A stretch of DNA of 64,000 nucleotides from Ditylenchus dipsaci (taxonomy: Eukaryota; Nematoda; Chromadorea; Rhabditida; Anguinidae): assembly GCA_004194705.1 (NCBI GenBank), contig SADC01000350.1, positions 975,738 to 1,039,737 on the forward strand, read 5' to 3'. The position numbers were made by a program, and so were the translations under genes. This document shows positions 10,961-21,468 of the stretch, in pieces; position 1 is the stretch's first letter, and each line of letters begins with the position of its first letter. The notes beneath the pieces were generated by a model, which saw only the letters and a list, made by a program, of their open reading frames with translations, had not been told where the DNA came from and did no database searches.

Positions 10961-11334
10961 TAGAGCCGTATAACAGTTATGAAGCCGAAAATAACATCTT
11001 GGGTTTGAGCATGTGTTGAATTCGTTGAAATAAAAGATTTTTTGATAATTATTGAAATTCAAAAAAATGAAAAAAACAACAGGTGGACCAAGGCAACTTT
11101 TTTCGGGAGGGGGCGAGCACATGTAGAGCTAAAAAATTTAAGAAAAGGTTGGAAAAGCTAGCATGGGCTGCGTACTAACATACTCTGGAATATTCTTTGC
11201 CTGATTGATTTGAGACTTCTTGTCTCTTTTTACCAGTTCAAGTCGCTTTGTCCCTTTTTTCAATTTAGGACGTTCCTTCCTTTTTTCTCGATCTAGGGTA
11301 TTTTGGCCTGTTAGGGCGTTTTGGACTCACCCCT

Positions 11335-12435
11335 TGCTCACAGTCATTAGTCGAGGTCGTGGTCGAGGTCGATGTCTGCTCACAGTCAAAAAAGTCAAAT
11401 AAAACGCTATTAATTGATATATTTAGTCCGAAAACGGCTTATTCCATCTTTTTCAAACGATTGTAGGCCGAATAAGAGGTTTGTGTTGCTTTGAACATGT
11501 TTTCAAATGGTGGTTGACCAGTTTTACCAAAACACTTTTTAGACTAGAATTCAACCTTTTTGACTTTGGACAAGAAAATATATACTGAATACTTAACTGT
11601 GGTAGGATAATTTTGTACTAAATTCGTATAGAAAATACAAAAAAAATAAATAAAATGTGCACCCAGAGGGATTTAAACCAGCAATCTGAGTAATGCCCAA
11701 ATGAAGCTCTTTTCTTTTTAAAAATTGCTAAGTATACCACTCCAAAGTGGCCAAAAGCCAATAAAAATGGTTTTTTTGTTGAGGGTTTACTAAAGGGGGT
11801 TAAACTTTTTGCAAAAAATTGATTGAAGGGGTCAGAATTCTAGTGAAATAGGATAAATCGCTCTGAATCGTGTGGTTTGACTTAGCTTAAGGTGGTTTAG
11901 AAAGAACAAGTGTGGAATACTGAGCGTTTGAGCCCAACGGAATAGAATTTCGATATGCTCTATTGCTTTTTAGCAAAAAGTTTAACCCCTTTTGGTAAAG
12001 CGCGAAAAACCAGTCATTCCTCGTCCTTGGCAATTCTTACAGGAAGAGTGTTGTTGTGAAGCTTTATGCCCCAGGTTGCTGGTTCGAATCCCTCGGGTGC
12101 AAAATTATTTAAAAGAAGGAAAAATGTTGAGAAATTGTAAAGCTACGAAACCGAGACCCTAGCTTGCAGCCCTTGGTCGAGGTCATGGTCGAGATCATCA
12201 GGACAAAAAATTAAAAAAATGTCAAATTTTGGTTAATCGAACGATAAATTTTTTAATTTCTCGTGATTTTATATCGTGCAGAATATATTCCACAGTCAAA
12301 GAATTGATTTGAAGGAATCGAATATCGACCGTGGTGGATGTGATATCGACCACGACCTCGACATAGACCGTGCTCACACGCATATCGACCTCAACCACGA
12401 CCTCGACCAATTACCGTGAGCAAAGCATTAGGGCG
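11335..12435. repeat. Inverted-repeat element with GTCGAGGTCGTGG ends
   Basis: TTGCTCACAGTCATTAGTCG at the left matches in reverse the CGACCAATTACCGTGAGCAA region at the right. The GAGGTCGTGGTCGAGGTCGA motif lies inside both ends. A foldback element (11785-12004) and a tRNA-like fragment (12064-12102, GGTTCGAATCCCTCGGGTGC) lie within. I see no gene. Confidence 0.65.
11785..12004. mobile_element. Foldback element, TTTACTAAAGGGG family
   Basis: GGTTTACTAAAGGGGGTTAAAC at the left is matched by GTTTAACCCCTTTTGGTAAA at the right, with inner arms around a TTGAAGGGGTCAGAATTCTA-type segment. Relatives lie at about 260-475, 3055-3270 and 31263-31420. It is non-coding. Confidence 0.7.
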
Positions 12436-12621
12436 CTTTGTCCGTGTCCGTACATTTTTTAGCAAATGGTTTCCCTTGTTCTGTTTGGAAAATGAAATTT
12501 ATTTTTCATGTACTTTCGTGCGTTTTTTAGCGATTTTTTTACATAAAGATACATAATCGATAACAATAATACTACGAAACTTATAAACTTCTCTTTTTTT
12601 TCGATAAAATGTCTAAAGGCG

Positions 12622-13168
12622 CTACTGGAGTTGCCGGTGCCAAAAAAAGCTTGGTCCCGCCTGTTGTTTTGTGTACGTAATTTTATTTTTAAAAAATCCA
12701 AAAGAAAAGTGATAAAGACCGAGTTTAATTCAGTAGTATCATTTATTACTAAGCACAGAACAATATTAACACAGTTATATAGAACCATAACATCAAAATT
12801 TATAATTATCTATGCGATGTATCATAGATACTCGTTCGAAGAAGATCTCCAGCAGATTTCGATTATCTGGTTTGCAATTTTGGCGGAGATAGCTTCAGCT
12901 ACGTACGATTCCTTTAAAGTTTCACTGGTTTCTCTCAGACGCTTGATCTTGTGGTTGACATGCCCCAAAACCCTTCGATCTTGTTCGTATGGATAAGGAG
13001 CGGCACCGGAGCGGAGTGGCACGACGAAGGCTCGACCAAAGATATTTGCGGCACCATTTTGATACGCCTAAAAATTAAGAGCTAAAAACAACAGTGGGGA
13101 TCAAGCTGTTTTCATGAAAAAAACAACAGGGGGGACCAAGCTGTTTTTGGCACCGGCAACTCCAGTAG
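12622..13168. repeat. Inverted repeat bracketing the 12822-13067 exon
   Basis: The ~49-bp arms read GTTGCCGGTGCCAAAAA..AGCTTGGTCCC..CCTGTTGTTTT in one orientation and the complement in the other. The inner module (AACAACAGGGGGGACCAAG) recurs elsewhere in the window. Confidence 0.75.
12822..13067 (-). CDS. Unidentified terminal exon, 81 codons
   Basis: A TTTTTAG acceptor at 13068-13074 opens directly into an 81-codon frame in phase 0 that closes with a stop at 12822. It starts AYQNGAANIFGRAFVVPLRS and continues as a mostly helical, charged stretch (VNHKIKRLRETSETLKESY). I do not recognise the family. It lies between two inverted copies of a CTACTGGAGTTGCCGGTGCC-type arm (12622-12670 and 13120-13168), so it may be a host exon carried inside an inverted-repeat element. 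No upstream exon was found. Confidence 0.45.
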   Translation of the reverse strand, partial: AYQNGAANIFGRAFVVPLRSGAAPYPYEQDRRVLGHVNHKIKRLRETSETLKESYVAEAISAKIANQIIEICWRSSSNEYL

Positions 13169-14121
13169 AACCAAATGTCATATGTTTATTAATGGATCAT
13201 CAACAAAAAATCAAAATCAACAATTTTATTTTGCGTATAGCTATAATTCTTCATGCGGCTTACTTTCTTTTTACAAAATTCAGTCTAAAGAGATCAAAAC
13301 TTAACAGAAAGATATAATTTTACGATTAATCTGCAGCATAAAATACTATAAACAAGGCATTTTCGGTCAAACAAGTTACAAAAAGCCCTATAACACATAT
13401 AACGCCAAAGATTTTTTAGTAAATCTAATTACAGACTAATAAACACCTTTTTACATTATTTATTATCGAACCAACTAGTCAGTAACTATGTGAACTCGGA
13501 TTTTTTTGTTTACATGCTAAAATGCCATATATTTTCCGTTTCGGATTCTTTAAAAAATTACGATAGTTTAGGACAATGGAAATTTGCGTATTTCTGAGAA
13601 ATTTTGGAAAATCCTAAAATTTTTGTATTTTGATCACTGTTTTGTCGAAAAATTTGCCAGCATAGTTAAATATTCTTAATCGGGTGAAAGGGATTTCCCG
13701 AAGTAAATCTTTAAATCTATAAATGAGAATCGGAGGGCCACATTTTGATCCAAAAATTTTAATTTAGAAACTTGCTGGGTGAAACCACCCCTAGCCATTT
13801 TGAATGTACATTCCAAATTGGTGTAAATCCTGACAAACTTCGAAGTGTACATAAGAATACCAGCTTAAAAATGTATCTAGTTGGAAAACGATCTAGGAAA
13901 AACAAAAACATAGTTTTGAAATTATAATTTCAACAGTTTTTTTCTCCAAAAGTGGTGGAAAACATGTGGCGTCTTATTTAAAACAAAATGATCAATAATA
14001 TGTGTTAGCTAAGTAAATGTGAACTCAAACATAAATTCACATGTTTATAGGAATGTTATCTGAATGGGTAGACCGGGGTAAAGCTCAAGACCGAGTTATG
14101 CAATATTCTATTTGGGTGTGT
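13169..14121. other. No gene seen
   Basis: AT-rich sequence downstream of the ZIP gene with no long open frame and no repeat pair I could place. Confidence 0.5.
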
Positions 14122-17100
14122 TCAGTCATGGTTGTGCGTGGCCATCTGGTGCAGTTCTGGTTGGTGGGGGTTGGTGCTACTTGACTCTCCATGAGAATGC
14201 TCCTCCACCACCCAGCGAATGAACCCAATGCATGTGAAGCCGAGGAACATCAAAAGCAGTTTGAGCAGGTTTGGGTGCTCATTGTCGCGCTCGTGGATGA
14301 GCACCTCAAAGAAGGTGACATACAGGAAAGTGCCCACAGCAATCCCCTGCATTATCAGGATCAGCCAGTCTCGCAGCAAAGCATCCAGCTGGGCATTGTG
14401 CACAAAAGCACCAGCAATAGCTCCCAAAGGTGTAGTCAGGGCAAACAGGACAATCGAGAAGCACACCCACGATAGGGCGTGAGCATGTGTTCTAAAAATG
14501 GGTTATATTATTAGTTTGAGCAATCAATAAGTCGACCGAAAATCAACAACTGCTTTTTTTAATTCGCTCTTTTTGTTTACCGTAATGGGCATGGTCACCT
14601 GTTACAAATTTTGTCCCGCCAATTAAAAATTTTTTTCCGAATCATTGAACTTCTGTACGGATTTTTCAACTTGGTTTCTAACAAAACCATACCTAAAATT
14701 AAATTCTAGGCCTTGTTTTGTTGGAAACCAAGTTGAAAAATCTGTACAGAAGTTCAGTGATTCGGAAAAAATTTTTGATTGGCGGAACAAATTCAAAACC
14801 AGATGACCATTCCCCTTTAACAGACCCGGTCCCCAAATGGCCTTGAAAAATCGTCTGAAAATCTGTTTAATTTACTGAATAACGTCAAGGTCATTTGGAC
14901 ACGAGTCTATTATCTTTCAACCCCAACTTTTCACTTCTTTGCATAATTCAGGCCATATACCGTAAAATGCTCTAATTATCGGACTTATAGGTCATCCCCT
15001 CATCCGATCTCACTAAGATCGTTATGCCCCTCAAATTCGACCTCAGCTAATCCGTCTATTTTTTAGCTTAAGATTTAGAGTAGTCAACTTGAAAATTGTA
15101 TATTATTCCAGTTATTCCTCTTCGAAATTGCACAACCCAAACCAATTATTAATTGCACAGTACTGCGTCTGTAAAAAATGCGGGTGCAAAGATAGAAAAT
15201 TCGGCCAAGGTTTTGTACGTCACGAGGGGAAGGCTATTTTGGATTTTAATTAATGCAAAGCAAAAGCCATACAACGACAGTTTGTTCCTTGAGACAAGTA
15301 TTATTTAATTGATTACCTAGCAAGTTGAAGACCAACACTGAAGGACACAATCAGTTTGTGGACCAGCAAAGAGATGAATACAGCCCACATTTTGGCTGAA
15401 TCTTTCTGCAAATCTCTAATTTAATAAAAAAAAAATAAAAGTAATTTTTACCTGGACTCCTAGTGCAATGCCTTCTACAATAGAATGAAAGGATATGGCA
15501 AGTACAAATGTAATTGAGCGAACGCCATGAGAATGGGCGTGTGGCCTTCTTTTCATGAAGATCGGCGGGTTTTCTTTGACCCGTTCACAGTTGGTCTCAC
15601 ATCTCTCAGGCTCGGCAAAAGCTGTGGAACAGGAGCTTCTGGAATAAAAATACGGTTACCTAGGTGTTTCATCAGGCTTAGGCTCAGAAATTTAGGAAAT
15701 ATCACACCCCACTGCTTAAACTCCGGAACATCTCTATATAGTATTTGGGTCGAGGGGGGGGGCTTGGTTGTTCACACTTTTTCTAAAGTTATTGTTTTAC
15801 AACCCAATTTGTGGCCAGTTTTTGAATTTTTTGGTCGATATCTCTGCAGAACCCTCAAGAACAACATATTGGCTTCCTTTTAAGCACTAACACGTATAAT
15901 CGAAGTGGTTTCTAAAAAATTTCCTTGCCCTCCAAGTTGGTGATGGTGGATTGTAGCCTGGATTTAAGGTGGATTTTTGTGTTCAAGCCCACTTTTCTGC
16001 CAGGTAGGGTAGATAAATGGCCACTTAGGGTGGTAGGTAGCCAGATAATGTAGTTAAGTGTTCAGAAGGAATCTCTACAGTCAAACTTTGATATAATGTA
16101 CACCCTGGGGACCAGTTCAGGTGTACGTTATAGTAGTCTAAATAGGCGAGGGTAGGCGAGGTAGAGTAGGTGGGTTAACAGGTAGGGTGGATGATCTAGC
16201 CTAACCATTAACGCACTCGAAATATTGATCTACCCGAACTATTATTGTAAATGAACCACTAATGTTCTCGAACCACAGGAATAGTGCCTGAACTACTGAT
16301 GTTCCCAAACGGCATAGGCGCCGATAGGCGCCTGCAGACCCTTGTTTAAAAATAATAAAATTGTGAGAAATTTTCGTTTTAAATCAGAGGAGTTCAACAT
16401 GTGTCAATTAAGATTGTAGCTCTCGTTTTTCCCAAGCTTTTCTTTTTATGTGAAGTCCTCATTCAAAAAAAAATTCAGACAATAAATCTAAAATGTTTAG
16501 ACCAAAGCGCAAAAAGTTTTTATGAAGTTCGGTGTTTACACGATTTTCTCCCCGGTTAGCCTGCGTGTATATCTATCTCCAACGAAAGGAAGGTACGGCA
16601 AATAATAAACTCACTCCTCATCCCCAGTACCAGCCAACATAGCTGGATTTCCATGACTATGACCATGACCTAGCGAGGGAACCATAACCAGGACCAGCTC
16701 CTGGAAAATATTAAGAATATAATAACAAGAATAACACTAAAAAATGGTAAAAACTCTAGAAAGAAAAGCATAAAGAAACCAGCGCAAGAAAGCAGCTCAG
16801 CTACAGGGTAGTCCCAATGAAAGTTGTAGACCTAGAATGTGCAAATGCAATTGTTAACTGGTTTGTTCACCTGTTCCATGTGCCTGGCATGCTCATTAAG
16901 CTCCGGGAAAAGGTGCAGGAAGCAGGTGGCCAGAAAGACACCGCCAGAAAAACAGGTCAACATGCACAGGAACAGGGACACTATCCTCTGTTTGCCACTA
17001 GTCTCTGCCAAAGCTGCCTTTTTCCTCAGGAATTTTAGGAGTTTGATGGGTCCAATGCCTGCAATAAATTCAGTTCTTGTAGCCTGTTTAAAAAATTTGA

Positions 17101-17649
17101 CCGGAAATTTTCATCTCTTAAAGTTAAAGGGCATGCTCGCCGCCGATGGGAATATATTGAAATGCGGGTACCGGGTCGATTTACCCAAACCCCCGGATTG
17201 TAACCAAACCACCTGGATGGTACCCAAAACATATCGATTCATTCATACTTTAGCCTAAGTTAATTCACTTCCCAAACAATTGTAAATTCAAAAAAATAAT
17301 GCAGAATAAAAAAGTGTTCAATTTTAATTCAAACGTGTGAAATTATCATTGCCGGCTACGCTATGGTCTTTAAAAAAAATTTTGAAGAAAAATTGAAAAT
17401 TTCCATTTTAGTGAGAAAGGCCCCAAACAAATAAAAAAAGTTATATAAAAAACTAAAAGTTTTATTAATTGAATTTTATTTTTAGTCTCAAGCAAATAAT
17501 ATCAAAAATACCATAAAGATTGACAAAAAAATAATTTTAGGTTGAGAATTAAATTTTTAAAGTTTTTTGCTTACAAAAAAACTACCTGTTATTACTGTGA
17601 GAAAAAACATGACAGCCACGAGAATAAGTTTGAGCACAAGCAAGTCCAT
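14122..17649 (-). CDS. ZIP zinc/iron transporter, SLC39A1/2/3-like
   Basis: Six exons (17649-17586, 17058-16871, 16700-16615, 15638-15452, 15405-15317, 14491-14122) join in perfect phase to 984 bases, 327 aa plus stop. ZIP proteins move Zn2+ or Fe2+ into the cytosol across plasma or organelle membranes through eight membrane helices. Visible marks: helix I in exon 1 (LLVLKLILVAVMFFL); CFSGGVFLATCFLHLFPE in exon 2; a His-rich loop (GHGHSHG, about residues 95-101, and HAHSHG); helix IV with the signature FHSIVEGIALGVQ (His 164, Glu 168); helix V with LLVHKLIVSFSVGLQL (His 191); helices VI-VIII in exon 6; and a His-rich tail (HSHGESSSTNPHQPELHQ). The metal-site residues are all present. The start is the only ATG just before helix I. 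There are no frame breaks, unlike several neighbours. Intron 5 contains a foldback element. Confidence 0.95.
14583..14820. mobile_element. Foldback MITE, GGCGGGACAAA family (in ZIP intron 5)
   Basis: The two halves (AACTTCTGTACGGATTTTTC... and ...GAAAAATCTGTACAGAAGTT) pair over ~100 bases, ending in ATGGTCACCTG...TTTGTCCCGCCAAT and its complement. Two other copies are at 33202-33444 and 35371-35612. Its tips resemble TTAAAGGNCATGG. Confidence 0.85.
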
Positions 17650-18640
17650 GTTGCTGAATGTGCTCTATTACACCACTACTACCACCACCACTGAACCAAG
17701 GTTAAAACTTAAAAAGGGAGCTATGTATTTAGTGTGTAACAAATCTGCACAAGAGAAGACAAAATAAAAAAGAACGGAATAGAGCCTTGTGTTGCTGCTG
17801 CAAACGTGAACAACAAGCACTTAGACAGGCGGGAGAGTCCAATGTAATAGCAGAGTCCAATCTCAATTCAAAGAGAGTGAGCAAAGCCAAATGTGCAAAC
17901 TTTCGCTATAGGATTCGTACGGCTATGAATTTACATTTTTATTTTTGCTAATTTTTTTTTATTCAATGTTTTTGCTCAGACTAAAAGATGTGCTTGATAG
18001 CTATTCAAGCTCTCTGAAAAATACAGGGCGGGTTGAGAAATTTTACTTTTTTAAAAATTTATGAAACTTTTGTATTTTTCAATATTTTTTATGACTAATT
18101 CACGTGGTCAACTGTGTTCGTGTTTTTTGTTCGCAAAGTCGGTATTCGTAACACGAGGATTCCCGACTGTAACGATGGGTTACCTAGGGGTGTTCAGACC
18201 TGCTGAGCACAAATATCGCAAAATTATACGTAAAGACTTGTGTGCAATGTCCTCAAATTGCCTTATTTTTACAACAACACTTAAGAAAGAATGGTTTTTT
18301 GATTCTCGCGGATTAACTGTAAATCCAATTTTTGTTTACAAAATCGGTTTTCTTAAAATTTGTTCAAAATTTTCGATAAACCATCCAAATTTTGAGGCTG
18401 GTGACGTATAAACTTGAATTGTTCAAAATCTTCCTTTTCGTGATTCTAATAGTGTTTAGAATGTTTTTGGCTTGACCCTGACGGGGAGGGTTTGATATAA
18501 GGCACTAGGGCTTTAGGGGACGGGGTTATATGACACTAGCGCTGAATACTCTATCTATGACAGACGTTTTAAAAATTTAAAGTCCGAAAACACTGAAGTT
18601 AAGCTGAATGAATAAAAACTTTCATAAACAATCAATTTTA

Positions 18641-19763
18641 CAGGGTGGCGCAATTTTTCGGTCAACTTTCATTTGTCCATATCTCTTTCGTTTCACTATG
18701 TTTCGCGGGCATGTGATGGCTCATTCGATAGCCTTATCTTGCCATTTTGTTCGCAAAAAAGAACGTCTCGACTTTGTTAAAAATCGTCGAGATATGGTTG
18801 TTTCCGTGAAGACCCTGTGTTTCACTTAATTTTCAGCTATTCTCCGACATCAGTCACTCAATTTCACTCCGGGCGAACTCAGTATCCTCAATTTAACAAC
18901 TCGACGAACAACAATGACAAGTGTTTCACACATTGGCGAACGTTTGCGCAACTTTTCTTCCACCCACAGCAATGCAGCGATCTAGCCGACGACAATAAGT
19001 TTCAATGGACCGATCGATCATTTCTTGCGGTTATTCCTCGAAGGCCATGTCAATCCTTCTGACCAGCTTCTCCATATCTTTAATTGGCTTTCTGTAGACT
19101 TGGCTTTTGATCCATCCTCATAGAAAGAAGGTGCGAGGAGTCAAGTTGAGGCTGTACGGCGGCCAAGGAAGATTTGGAGAACCATTCGGAAAAATTCGGA
19201 AAAATCCAACCTTGAAAGTCTGCTGGATTGTTGTTCTTGATGGTATCCTCTCCAACCTTGATTGAATTCCAACTTGCCGTAAAAGCTAATAGCACATCTG
19301 CCTTCTTCTCATCTGTTCGAACCCATCTTGAACACGCGATTAGATTCGTGAAAGAAGAGAAAAACAAACTTTGACTCCTGCTTCTTTTTTCGCTTCACAC
19401 TCCCGGAATCCAAGAAACTTTGCTTCCACTATAGGACGGCGTGATTAGCTGAAATCTGAGCATGCCTTCTTTTTTTCTCTTCGAACTCGTCACTTGAATA
19501 CCGCATAGTTGCTTTGGCTTTTGATCCACCAAATGAAGAACTGCGCTTTCTCTTGATCGAAACAGGATATCTGAAAACAGCAGAAATTGGTCTTCACAAA
19601 AACAACCATATCTCGACGATTTTTAACAAAGTCGAGACGTTCTTTTTTGCGAACAAAATGGCAAAGATAGGTCTATCGAATGAGCTATTACACGCCCGCG
19701 AAACAAAGCAAAACGAAAGAGATATGGACAAATGAAACTTGACCGAAAAATTGCGCCACCCTG
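18641..19763 (-). mobile_element. Decayed mariner/Tc1-like transposon
   Basis: The element begins CAGGGTGGCGCAATTTTTCG and ends with its complement. TA flanks both ends, as for Tc1/mariner. The inverted repeats are about 190 bases (including CGAGATATGGTTGTTT and AAGTCGAGACGTTC). The minus strand keeps fragments of the transposase C-terminal part: LPWPPYSLNLTPRTFF, KSQVYRKPIKDMEKL, and IDRSIETYCRRLDRCI. They are broken by stops and shifts. It is an inactive copy. Confidence 0.82.
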
Positions 19764-19920
19764 TATATTTTACGGTTGTGACCAAAATTTAGAGAAATGC
19801 TTTTCTTAGTTTTATTAAAACATTAGTAATCAAATAAAATTTCATTAAATATTTTTTTCCTTCTGAAATTTATAAACCCAATTGGGACAATTTAGAAAAA
19901 CATGTTTATGTAAAATTACT

Positions 19921-20172
19921 ACCGTATTTCCTCTAATAAGCGCCCCGGGGCGCTTATTTTTCAAGCCCCCAAAAATCGGAAAATTTGGAATTCGATTTCG
20001 AGATTTTCGGGTGCTTAACCAAAATTTAAAAAGTGGAATCGGTAGAGCTCGTGGAAGTTAAGAAAACGTATCAAACAGCTTTGCAAAATATTGCTTCTAC
20101 ACTGAGATCTAGACCCTCAAAGTCGAGGGGGGCGCTTATTAGAGAGGGGGCGCTTATTAGAGGAAATACGGT
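19921..20172. mobile_element. MITE, ACCGTATTTCCTCTAATA family, word GCGCTTATTAGAG
   Basis: Ends are ACCGTATTTCCTCTAATAAG and its complement. A palindrome (GCGCCCCGGGGCGC) follows the left tip. Just inside the right tip are two direct copies of GGGGGCGCTTATTAGAG. The interior (TTTTCGGGTGCTTAACC, GTGGAATCGGTAGAGCTCGT) is shared with the copies at 23250, 42589, 56346 and 58681. Confidence 0.88.
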
Positions 20173-21468
20173 ATTTTATCACAAACATGTGTTCAACAAT
20201 CACGTATAACTATGAGACACGAACAGCAGTGATGCTTTAATTTTTTAAAGAAGGTTTTTTTAAATTAAAAAATAAATAAAAAATTTTACTGTTCAAAAAT
20301 ACTGCAAGTGTTAACGTGAAGGTGTAACTAGCCTTAAAATTTGTCTGATTTATTGACAACTTTTGTATATGTTCATCCTATTTTAAAGAGTTTCAAGAAC
20401 CCGACCATGTAAACACAAAATGGGAATACAATCAGCCCCCGGAATCCATCAAAGAACCGGCACAAGGATGACAGATTAAAGGAAAACTAAAAAGAAAGTT
20501 ATGAATATGACCTTTTTACAAATCTAATTTTTAACAAAAAAAACTTAAAATTTGTCAGGTAACAAGAAAGGCAATAGATACCACACAGAAATGACAAATT
20601 AAAACAAAAGTTGGATGGAGTGTGAAGACGGGCGGTAACCAAGACAATAAACACAGCCAATTTGCATTACAAAGAGGTAAAAAGCGAACTAAAACAAGAC
20701 TAATAAATAGAGGATGTGTAATACAACCACTAAACAAGTTTTCCCAATCATTTTGGTCTAGTCTATTTCACACAATCAAAAAACTGGGGGGGGGGGGCAC
20801 TGTTAAAAAAGCATCGTCAGGTTCTTTTTATTTTTGTGAAAGGCATTAGCTGAAATAGAGGAAGGCCATCTGGTGATGATAGTGGTGGGCCACTCAATGG
20901 ATAGATGTTATTTAGCAGTACACATGTCTATTTATATCTACTTAAAAGCCTGTTATTTTGTGGGATTCTAAAGTAATCTACAGTTAGTAAACACACGTTC
21001 TGCTTTTAAATATTGACTTCCTCCTTTTGTATCAAGAGGTTATCTCTTTCAGGGTTGGCTCCAACGGAGGTGTAATGTCATCCTGTATAATGTCTCCGTG
21101 TAATGTCTTCGATTTCAAAAAAAAATTGTCAATCGACAATTTTGACATTTTTTTTTAGTTGAGTTTGACTTTTGACCATTTTCACTAATTTCATTTTCAC
21201 TAATATTATTAAAAATTTCAAATTTTCAGAGGGCTCTAGACGAACTTTTTTGTAGAACATTTTGAAAACCAAAACACCATCGTGTTTAGCATGAAATTCT
21301 GAGTCAGGGGTAAAAAGTTCACTCATGGGACGAAACATTTTTCTGCCAAATCTTGTAGCTTTTAGTAAAAATATTTTTAGTTTAATTCGTTTAATTTTTT
21401 CACATTGTTTATTAAATATTTTATTTACTATACATTAATTATGCACAAACATTAATTAATACATAAAA
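20173..21468. other. No gene seen; 3' flank of the membrane-protein gene
   Basis: AT-rich, with no coding region I can support. TTTATT motifs near 21402-21424, read on the minus strand as AATAAA, could end the transcript of the gene at 21469-30132. Confidence 0.5.

Larger units (their letters stand above)
7494..10967 (-). mobile_element. Complete MULE (Mutator-like) DNA transposon, 3.47 kb
   Basis: The 9-bp sequence GTATAACAG occurs at 7485-7493 and again at 10968-10976, directly flanking the element. This is the target duplication length typical of Mutator transposons. The terminal inverted repeats (about 7494-7628 and 10848-10967) consist of tandem GGTCAATTCGTCCACA units ending in TTAATTCAAACAAG. 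Outer tips are GGTATGC on the left and, reverse-complemented, GGCTCTA on the right. One split gene on the minus strand fills the interior. Both ends and the target duplication are intact, so insertion was probably fairly recent. Confidence 0.92.

Noticed and set aside
12064..12102. Possible tRNA gene
   Set aside because: Only the T-arm/B-box part (GGTTCGAATCC) is convincing. No paired acceptor stem or anticodon arm could be drawn, so it is treated as a SINE-like fragment.
14191..14482. Plus-strand frames of 87-94 codons
   Set aside because: They are shadows of the last ZIP exon on the minus strand.
15527..15883. 118-codon plus-strand frame
   Set aside because: Its first part is antisense to ZIP exon 4 and the rest is intron. 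No domain.
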